Of a stretch of DNA of 9,491 nt, positions 6,401-9,491 are shown in pieces (the stretch's first letter is position 1; each line of letters begins with the position of its first letter). Made by a program: the position numbers and the translations under genes. The stretch spans positions 1 through 9,491 of the forward strand of contig CAYLXL010000057.1 of the NCBI GenBank assembly GCA_964387745.1. Reading direction: 5' to 3'. Source of the stretch: JAGOUU01 sp964387745 (GTDB lineage: Bacteria > Pseudomonadota > Gammaproteobacteria > JAGOUU01). Under the pieces are notes generated by a model. That model saw nothing but the letters and a program-made list of their open reading frames with translations. It was not told the origin of the DNA and made no database searches.

Positions 6401-9267
6401 TAGTTGAATTAGAGGCGAAATTAAAAGATACAGATCAACAATTGAAAAGGTTGACTAAAGAGCATAATGATCGTACTAAACAAGATTTATTAAATTATGA
6501 GCTTAAGTTAAGAGCTGATATTGCGTCAGAAGAACAGATAGGAAGGTTAGCGCTAAATAGAACTTACCGGGATTTTCGTAATGCAAGCACGGTTGAACTA
6601 ATAAAATCATATTCTGATAAAGTAGCTAAGATCGTGGAAGAATCAGTTAAGCAGACAGAACAATTACAGGCTATGAGAAGTGAGCTTGAATCAGTTAAAG
6701 CAAGCGCTGCTGAAAGGGAGAGTAAAAAAGAAGATGAAATTAAAACAGCTAAAGATGAAGTTGTTGCGGCAGAAGCTCGAGTCACAGCTGCTGAAGAAAG
6801 CTTGCAAAGTCTTAAGGTTGAAAAAGTAGCAGTTGATACAGCCAATGAAAAATTAAGAGCCGAATTAGATAATGTGATAGCTAAGGCTTCAGTAGCAGAA
6901 GAAAAATTACGAGGAGAAGCTGCCGCGGCACAAGCTCAAGCTGAAGCATTTGAAGAACAAGTGAGGTCTATTAAGGCTCAGTTATCTTCTGTTGTTGCAG
7001 AAAATGAATCTGCTCACACTAAGTTGCAAGTAGCTGAAAATAGAGTTACTGAATTACAAAGTGAAAAAGAAGCAGCAATTGAAAAAGCAACAACAGAAAT
7101 TTCCGCGGCAGAAGTTCGAGTCGCATCTGCTGAAGCCGAACTAGCGGATGTTACTTCTAAAAATGAAGGATTACAAAGACAAGTTACCGCGGAGAAAGAT
7201 CGAGCTGATGCAGCTGATTCACTCGCTGATCAATTGCAAGCTCAAAAAGATGAAGCTGAAAGAAAAGCAAAAGAAGCTGAAGAAAAAGCGAGTGCTCTTC
7301 AACGTGTTTTAGATCAGCAACAAATTCAACACCAAGCTGGTATAGCTGAAAAAGATGAGTATCTTGAGAGACTAAGAAGCGAAGTTGCCGAGGCAGAAGC
7401 TCGAGCCAAAACTGCTGAAGACAAACTGGTGGCTGTTACTTCTGAAAATAAAGAATTAAAAAAACAATTTTCCTCGGAAAAAGATCGAGCTGATGCAGCT
7501 GATTCACGCGCTGATCAATTACAAGCTGAATTAGATCAACAACAAAGTCAACATCAAGCTAAGATGCTTGCAAAAGATGAAGAGATTGGAGAAACGAAAA
7601 GTAAAACTGAAGCGGCAGAAGCTGCGCTCAGACTTGCTAAAGAAAGACTACAACATGTTACTGCTGAAAAAGAAAAAATTCAAAGTCAATCTGACGCGGC
7701 AGAAGTTCGAGTCGCATCTGCTGAAGCCGAAATGGTTAATCTTACTGCTCAAAATGAAGAATTACAAAGACAATCTGCCGAATCAAAAGATCAAGCTGAT
7801 GCAAGAGCACAATATGTTGATTTAGCTGCAAGAGAAGAAGTTCAAAGATCAAGCATTCAAACTGAACAAGCGCAATCTCGATTTGAAGCATATGGACAAC
7901 TAGTGGAAGCTATTAAGGGGGAGCAAGCTCGTGTTGCTGAAAAAAATAGAGCTGTTAGTACTAAGTTGCAAACAGCTGATGCACGTGTTGCTGAATTGGA
8001 AAAACAAATAGAACAAATCAAAGCTGAGACTGGTGAAAAAGCAAGTGGTGATGCTGCTGCATTAGCGCTGAAAGAGACCGAATTGGCAAAAGCCAAGAAA
8101 GAAAAAGAGCAAGCCGAAACTAAAGCACGCGAAGATGCTGAGACACATCGGGGAGAGCTTGAGAGAATCCAATCACAACTTTCAGAAGCTCAAGCAGGTT
8201 TTCTACAAGCTAAAAAACAAGATGAAAGTGTGCTTATGACTACTAAAGAGACAGAATCACGTACAGATATCAAAAATGAAGAACAAGAAGAATGGTTCCA
8301 ATTATTCTCAGAAAGTAAAAAAGATGAACTTCAACGGTTCAAAGCTTTAGCAGGAAAAAACACCCCACTCGCATCGCCAGTTCTGCACTCTCCAGCATCG
8401 GCATCAGCAACGATACCAGTAACTGTGCCTCCGGCCGCTGTGCTAACAGCCCCAGCCGCTCTTGGCGTAAGCGCTAGTAAATCTCCATCGGCTGCAGGTG
8501 GTGGTGCTGTAACAACACCACGTGATCGCAAAACAATTACTGCTCAATTTAAATCAATTGGTGGTGAAGATTATAAAGTTATTAGTGAACCTGATAAGCC
8601 AGGAATAAGAGCTGTGGTTGATAAAGTTTCACATGAAGATCCGGCGAGAACTGTTGCTCTTTGTGCTGAAATATTTGAAATGGCTCGCCGTTCTGGTTCC
8701 GCCCCTGGTCATAAGCCACATGTGACTTTAGAGGCTGCTACCAAAGATCCAGTTTTAGCCGCGACTTTTTATTTGATCGCAAAACAGTTCGAAAAAGAAG
8801 GGTTAATAACCTTTCAGTCAGATCTTGAGCAAAGTTTTATAGAAGAAGCTATGAAAGACAATAATGTAATTAAAAATATTAAAGAAAGTTTTTCATTGGG
8901 TGATGGCGATGAAATAGATTCTGCAAAATTTGTAGAAAACTTCATTAAAATACAAGCAGCCAAGCATCATGACGCTGATAAAGAGTTATTTGCTAAATAT
9001 ATTCCATCACATGTTGCTGAGGTTGAACGAAACCGACTAACGAAACTTGCAAAAGAACATGGCGGATTGTTTAACGCAACTCATGGTTCTTTTGATGATG
9101 TTAAAAAATTACCTTATGGATCGATAAGCCAATTAGTAGATGAAAGTTTAGGATTAGGCTTTGAAAGCGAAGAAGAGCAAGCAAGAAATGCTACATCCGC
9201 TAAAGATGCGATTGAAGAAATGAAGAAACAATTTAGTCCGCATCATGTACCTCGATTAACTCTTTAA
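460..9267 (+). CDS. Giant multidomain protein: Hanks-type kinase-like domain, ankyrin-like repeats, long coiled coil; putative secreted effector
   Basis: One open frame of 2935 codons, ending in tandem stops TAA TGA (9265-9270). The start is secure: an in-frame TAA lies at 448-450, ATG 460 is the first in-frame ATG after it, and AAGAGG sits 5 bases upstream. Domain order: helix-rich N-terminal region (55-480), kinase-like domain (548-1060), degenerate ankyrin-like hairpins (1186-1700), disordered linker (1722-1892), coiled coil (1893-2632), Ala/Pro/Ser linker (2633-2688), small C-terminal domain (2690-2900), Glu-rich tail (2902-2935). I see no signal peptide or transmembrane segment, so Sec export or membrane anchoring is unlikely. 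Kinase, ankyrin and coiled-coil modules in one large protein are typical of Dot/Icm effectors in Legionella and Coxiella relatives; effector status is inferred. I do not recognise a named homologue. It could also be a bacterial cytoplasmic scaffold kinase. No partner gene lies within the window. Confidence 0.93.
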   Translation: MPSSKGDSGEGQKKGKVKKHDEVLLVPGGKSAASVTSEAVEEFDAEEPTGAAFDYDAYKRAQETVEQRLAKLEAKSFDDLTESLAFDQHDKLRREQLGKTDYPSFYQRCLSGDLPKLELLLGHFRDGQINPSFKRELEKTNTNVLIRILKQTADKYNNLLRDRKASPELQKVMQTLLFETIKKTIKEFDTREENEIKAIKLEAFKKIAEKLDQKDPQSLKIKKMIEEYDKDGAAITSKQIEDEINWYNQINQDKPIKVEYSDSYRTKIREVKRKSLLEKNAAIAGMLKLVQEPTIEIQIKQKAQELREEREKLKQQEFIRRNDKTTKTIRTKQKDGTYKVNQVRIDFTKKYIDPINNRIKELMGEIESLERLSITEKFADYQSPDHAKVGDLMEGIYQQAYGAEGFAPQRDDMDALRQLHLLSSLEFQVGRKELKIHYDRILKNLGVTSPADIALPDGSPFYQEYMRLRNFLFEMRDYLESSYGESFLPSSQFDAYMTELANGSARKVAWRDVPGQKMSLLITGNNTPVCSLGGARRRADEGGYFARAMLINLGNFGDIKFGFNPITGQAFAIKKETTSKWADGRSGHAFEYFKRSEGYGEFQDESTREEYINEREVERRAGLLVGFVQRSRDQQEKIQKAKKKGIKDKDARIVLPHRLSPAVLENESRPRLPEQYRVNSTIQRLLPEPQDLKDYLEELSARQVAAGVETRQFQVDQCLTRLDLAVKYMQEAYAMMAEGRIIHFDIKPKNFQGVHFDFGTSKLVPHDQDYETFNHTFDFIKAGTPEYMAPELFEGADDRLKERLNLTLEIANLESLIQAKKEISSLRDIKELELKKISNSLSLDYEFLLGQFGINASDFKQERGKDPKKIIFDKIKSIDFEKNLGQKKKSLADLDKDLKEKPVSTTITANYKADIYSIGASIFGVTRAGVYLDAFFMRKGVYPDYHEDETGRRFKIIGKVDGQFVGKYYNDAGKITSERITFDPEDFIPIGKEYSEKDNDERNGFGKKGFESEGVRILDWARKVAADNPESLEAQDIVTKLEQIRDKMLAINPDTRAQLNPTDRSKLDLENGMSLLEISLRIEHYKQRLTSLKSGMSPREKILYELITKATEQVSDTKVAPATLVNDYLTKTHSRQSINQAAAGRDSAPLLALFIESLPDEYVSKFVTDLFLRMFEASLKTVFIEKNGSASALITAIKFNKPKTFKALIEKLPAGIISEILLDSKFNDQVAENQWLLHYLAKQDSMQSIMDFLEHVFNLGSEEDQKAVKLKLLQDPLSMGVQDGFVDNKTARKSACYNPVVWAIYNKNYELLNKYCELLGAKALSEYRDSHQESLFHIAAKQSDKRAYDILKKATKLTDHNLLGKEFVPGQVEQVGTAGSSAAAEVVPTDDRTAVSPLFYAFEDCPELVKDYLSDVDTVFGGKDQFLQFLLDAKNQYGISPLLLAIKGNNKVLIAALFNYIQSKYSEEQQSKLFLDLRNSAGKHALAYCANNDNVELFSSITECILKGKSSEEAKALIRDVFLTIPHSPEHSVLQHLLLDQNPAHVAGGEKMLFKIQEAMLGPFSPDGEKQFVAECLQALGDDSLMRVSTKGSLQILDVLASSPGINGQEYRKKLRVKASDTGNTVLTAVMQHPDQHAVAKVSASLVAACMKDVEIGTDGHTQAQALAKTLLLTPNAEGKSAAYQLIKHGEQALNNTIAVYNTNGIVFTPDERVLIDQISREQTRKAEPSVNWDELDESRTVREKTSVPKSQPQPVKPMSEPSAGYGHLVAPAIVSPAASELRDESESVDADDSPPVVPSVRGGAAAAGGGGDVVVGSGYYSDDYSAGSKDGSGDEKLSLIAPHGAQIASSESAEPTVTLAPDELSTSARTSPSPMSSVGEGIVDHTATLDTGSLKLQLSEVESRMRLMEEMHSEITHLMEEMHSEITHIKQMQSYAQSLNVGYLEKQKKDLSHELDKKTTKLSSVESMAMDERRKKDREIVELEAKLKDTDQQLKRLTKEHNDRTKQDLLNYELKLRADIASEEQIGRLALNRTYRDFRNASTVELIKSYSDKVAKIVEESVKQTEQLQAMRSELESVKASAAERESKKEDEIKTAKDEVVAAEARVTAAEESLQSLKVEKVAVDTANEKLRAELDNVIAKASVAEEKLRGEAAAAQAQAEAFEEQVRSIKAQLSSVVAENESAHTKLQVAENRVTELQSEKEAAIEKATTEISAAEVRVASAEAELADVTSKNEGLQRQVTAEKDRADAADSLADQLQAQKDEAERKAKEAEEKASALQRVLDQQQIQHQAGIAEKDEYLERLRSEVAEAEARAKTAEDKLVAVTSENKELKKQFSSEKDRADAADSRADQLQAELDQQQSQHQAKMLAKDEEIGETKSKTEAAEAALRLAKERLQHVTAEKEKIQSQSDAAEVRVASAEAEMVNLTAQNEELQRQSAESKDQADARAQYVDLAAREEVQRSSIQTEQAQSRFEAYGQLVEAIKGEQARVAEKNRAVSTKLQTADARVAELEKQIEQIKAETGEKASGDAAALALKETELAKAKKEKEQAETKAREDAETHRGELERIQSQLSEAQAGFLQAKKQDESVLMTTKETESRTDIKNEEQEEWFQLFSESKKDELQRFKALAGKNTPLASPVLHSPASASATIPVTVPPAAVLTAPAALGVSASKSPSAAGGGAVTTPRDRKTITAQFKSIGGEDYKVISEPDKPGIRAVVDKVSHEDPARTVALCAEIFEMARRSGSAPGHKPHVTLEAATKDPVLAATFYLIAKQFEKEGLITFQSDLEQSFIEEAMKDNNVIKNIKESFSLGDGDEIDSAKFVENFIKIQAAKHHDADKELFAKYIPSHVAEVERNRLTKLAKEHGGLFNATHGSFDDVKKLPYGSISQLVDESLGLGFESEEEQARNATSAKDAIEEMKKQFSPHHVPRLTL
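622..1899 (+). other. N-terminal helix-rich region (residues 55-480)
   Basis: This stretch of the giant protein is dominated by Lys, Glu, Gln and Leu with heptad-like spacing, especially residues 140-380, and reads as long alpha helices or short coiled coils. Residues about 104-122 (YPSFYQRCLSGDLPKLELL) look like one helical hairpin of the ankyrin type, with the G-D-L-x-K-L-x-L-L pattern, but it is isolated. Residues 1-50 are a charged, probably disordered leader with two lysine clusters (KKGKVKK at about 13-19). No catalytic motif is recognisable. Its role may be oligomerisation or substrate docking for the kinase-like domain that follows; that is inference. Confidence 0.5.
2101..3639 (+). 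other. Hanks-type Ser/Thr protein kinase-like domain (residues 548-1060)
   Basis: Motifs are readable in the correct order. Glycine loop: NLGNFGDIKFG (552-562), with the second and third loop glycines kept and the first replaced by Asn. ATP-anchoring lysine: K574 in FAIKK. Probable helix C: 606-625. Hinge followed by helix D: RLLPEPQDLKDYL (about 684-696). Catalytic loop: HFDIKPKN (743-750), giving base D745, K747 and N750. DFG: 757-759. P+1 loop and APE: GTPEYMAPE (783-791). Helix F: DIYSIG (914-919). Subdomain XI-like: MLAINPDTR (1048-1056). All residues needed for phosphotransfer are present, so I expect an active kinase. Oddities: HFD instead of HRD, only 7 residues from N750 to D757, and an insert of about 110 residues before helix F. 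The substrate is unknown. Confidence 0.85.
2833..3189 (+). other. Helical insertion inside the kinase C-lobe (residues 792-910)
   Basis: In ordinary kinases about a dozen residues separate the APE glutamate from the helix F aspartate. Here E791 and D914 are 123 apart. The extra sequence is rich in Leu, Lys, Glu and Ile with little Pro or Gly and reads as several amphipathic helices: one from about 795 to 835, another around 860-905. The conserved motifs on both sides are intact and in frame, so this is an accommodated insertion, not a disrupted domain. It would project from the C-lobe near the substrate site and may serve as a docking or regulatory arm; that role is inferred. Confidence 0.65.
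4015..5559 (+). other. Degenerate ankyrin-like repeat array (residues 1186-1700)
   Basis: About eleven helical hairpins recur, each opening with a short turn then a hydrophobic helix of the pattern S-x-L-x-x-A-I: 1187 (NGSASALITAIK), 1233 (NQWLLHYLAKQ), 1294 (SACYNPVVWAIY), 1330 (SHQESLFHIAAK), 1393 (TAVSPLFYAF), 1435 (NQYGISPLLLAIKGN), 1479 (NSAGKHALAYC), 1528 (SPEHSVLQHLL), 1590 (TKGSLQILDVL), 1621 (DTGNTVLTAVMQ), 1676 (NAEGKSAAYQLI). The best match to the family is 1435-1462, with G-x-x-P-L-L-L-A-I and a following helix. Spacing is about 31-63 residues instead of 33, and TPLH is not conserved, so standard profiles may find only a few. Ankyrin arrays bind proteins; a host partner is inferred. 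Confidence 0.65.
5623..6135 (+). other. Disordered low-complexity linker (residues 1722-1892)
   Basis: Rich in Pro, Ser, Glu, Asp, Gly and Ala with few large hydrophobic residues. It holds a Gly/Ala run (RGGAAAAGGGGDVVVG, about 1802-1817) and acidic-serine patches such as ESESVDADDS. It separates the ankyrin-like array from the coiled coil and should act as a flexible hinge. The underlying DNA around 5865-5905 is GC-richer than the surrounding gene because of the Gly/Ala codons. No motif with a specific function is seen. Confidence 0.7.
6181..6246 (+). repeat. 33-bp tandem duplication encoding an 11-residue unit
   Basis: Two adjacent 33-base units, 6181-6213 and 6214-6246, differ at one base (ATC versus ATA, both Ile) and encode LMEEMHSEITH twice (residues 1908-1929). 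Eleven residues is a hendecad, a period that keeps coiled-coil phase, so the duplication is structurally tolerated. Near identity at the DNA level, with the only change silent, points to a recent event. Confidence 0.95.
6766..7820 (+). repeat. Four divergent internal repeats of about 95-113 residues in the coiled coil
   Basis: A unit opening with A-E-x-R-x-x-x-A-E recurs with its key Glu at residues 2105, 2218, 2313 and 2415 (spacings 113, 95 and 102). The second to fourth copies continue with T-x-x-N-x-x-L-x-x-Q; copies two and three then share EKDRADAADSxADQLQA. At DNA level 7104-7140 and 7695-7731 are identical over 37 bases, and 7195-7222 equals 7480-7507 over 28 bases. Copies two and three share a later DQQQxQHQA segment, but copy three lacks about 22 residues between the two blocks. 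This shows growth of the coil by in-frame duplication followed by small in-frame deletions. Confidence 0.85.
8527..9159 (+). other. Unrecognised C-terminal domain (residues 2690-2900)
   Basis: After an Ala/Pro/Ser linker (2633-2688) the sequence regains a globular character. A short strand-like segment (GIRAVVDKVS) is followed by a helix (ARTVALCAEIFEMAR), then PHVTLEA and a helix (PVLAATFYLIAKQFEKEG) leading to LITF. This suggests a small alpha/beta core, followed by helices from about 2785 to 2860. I do not recognise the family. Its position just before the putative secretion tail would suit a targeting or ligand-binding module, but nothing in the sequence proves that. Confidence 0.5.
9163..9264 (+). 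other. Candidate Dot/Icm-type C-terminal secretion signal (E-block)
   Basis: The last 34 residues hold glutamates at 2902, 2904-2906, 2919 and 2920, followed by a short basic/polar stretch and a terminus with hydrophobic residues at the end (VPRLTL, Leu at -1 and -3). Many Legionella Dot/Icm substrates carry a Glu-rich E-block 10-30 residues from the end plus a terminal hydrophobic residue. The match is in composition and position only, and such tails are not rare in Glu-rich proteins. Confidence 0.45.
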
Positions 9268-9305
9268 TGACGCTATCCTCACTAAAAATACGCGCAATTC
9301 CAGTG

Positions 9306-9331
9306 TAGGGGCGACCGGCTGGTCGCCCTTA
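9306..9331. repeat. Strong GC-rich hairpin downstream of the gene, REP-like or transcription end
   Basis: GGGCGACC (9309-9316) pairs perfectly with GGTCGCCC (9321-9328) around GGCT. Adding a G-U, an A-U and a U-A pair gives an 11-bp stem. It lies 39 bases after the stop codon. There is no U-tract, so it is not a classical intrinsic terminator, though it may stabilise the 3' end of the mRNA. Very similar GGGCGACC palindromes occur as dispersed intergenic repeats in various bacteria. The rest of 9268-9436 shows nothing further. Confidence 0.6.
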
Positions 9332-9436
9332 GCGCACATGCGACCATTGCTGCATGCTAACCGACAATAATTCAATATGTTACAAGATTAGACAATCATG
9401 AATAGAACTTTTTTGTCAACGTGATTTAGAAAGATC

Positions 9437-9491
9437 GGGACTGTAAATAAATTTGTGTAACTACTTATTTTTTATTAATCTAACTGGTGCG
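9437..9491 (-). mobile_element. Probable terminal end of an IS256-family insertion sequence (cut by window edge)
   Basis: From 9437 the sequence begins GGGACTGTAAAT and continues to TTTGTGTAA (9452-9460), matching the general form of IS256/Mutator-family terminal inverted repeats, which start GRGACTGT and often end inward with TGTGTAA. Read on the minus strand, a TAG at 9482-9480 lies just inside the repeat, where a transposase reading toward this end would stop, but only three codons of it are visible. The identification rests on remembered family form; neither the transposase nor the target duplication can be seen. Confidence 0.35.

Larger units (their letters stand above)
6136..8355 (+). 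other. Long coiled coil (residues 1893-2632)
   Basis: About 740 residues of nearly pure helix-former sequence rich in Ala, Glu, Lys, Gln and Leu, almost without Pro or Gly, with regular hydrophobic spacing. Fully extended, a helix of this length would be on the order of 100 nm. The region contains internal duplications: two exact 11-residue units at its start and four copies of a unit of about 100 residues later on. Similarity searches with this part would hit many unrelated coiled coils (myosin tails, SMC, M proteins), so such hits should not be used to name the gene. A likely role is dimerisation and spacing between the N-terminal modules and the tail. Confidence 0.85.

Noticed and set aside
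6564..6845. Minus-strand frame of 93 codons inside the coiled coil, and similar ones at 7857-8096 and 8331-8531
   Set aside because: Ser/Ala/Leu-rich antisense readings of Ala/Glu/Lys-rich codons are a usual by-product of such sequence; no start signal of note.
6766..7820. CRISPR-like or direct-repeat array
   Set aside because: The repeats are long, diverged, in frame and protein-coding, without unique spacers of constant length.
7568..7825. Plus-strand alternative frame of 85 codons, and another at 5780-5974
   Set aside because: Their Lys/Leu-rich or hydrophobic low-complexity translations are out-of-frame readings of the coil and linker; no separate ribosome site is evident.

Overview
The window is almost entirely one gene: a single uninterrupted plus-strand reading frame (460-9267, 2935 codons, estimated near 325 kDa). 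It is flanked by about 460 bases of AT-rich non-coding sequence on the left and about 220 on the right. The sequence suggests an AT-rich, host-associated gammaproteobacterium of the Legionellales type (Legionella, Coxiella, Rickettsiella or Berkiella relatives). The reasons are a eukaryote-like kinase joined to ankyrin-like repeats and a very long coiled coil in one protein, a glutamate-rich C-terminus like a Dot/Icm (type IVB) secretion signal, and intergenic REP-like palindromes. No housekeeping gene is present to fix the taxon, so this placement is inference.

Layout of the protein: (a) a short charged N-terminus and a helix-rich, Lys/Glu-rich region (about residues 1-480); (b) a Hanks-type Ser/Thr protein kinase-like domain (about 548-1060) with a readable glycine loop, VAIK-like lysine, HxDxKxxN catalytic loop, DFG, GTPEYMAPE and DxYSxG motifs, interrupted by a helical insert of about 110 residues between APE and helix F; (c) about eleven degenerate, widely spaced ankyrin-like helical hairpins (about 1186-1700); (d) a disordered Pro/Ser/Gly/Ala linker (about 1722-1892); (e) a coiled coil of about 740 residues (1893-2632) built partly by internal duplication; (f) a second Ala/Pro/Ser linker; (g) a small unrecognised C-terminal domain (about 2690-2900) and a glutamate-rich tail. 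The plausible reading is a secreted multidomain effector: the kinase is the activity, the ankyrin-like array and coil bind host partners or set distance, and the tail is the export signal.

Left flank (1-459): an imperfect long inverted repeat (26-93), a perfect AT-rich hairpin (152-172), a weak candidate two-half-site response-regulator box (290-309) next to a plausible -10 element, a leader hairpin (375-390) and a good Shine-Dalgarno. Right flank (9268-9491): tandem stop codons, a strong GC-rich hairpin (9306-9331) and, at the extreme right, what looks like the terminal inverted repeat of an IS256-family element that continues outside the window. The gene therefore stands alone, with no operon partner visible, between repeats and a probable insertion sequence, as is usual for accessory effector genes.
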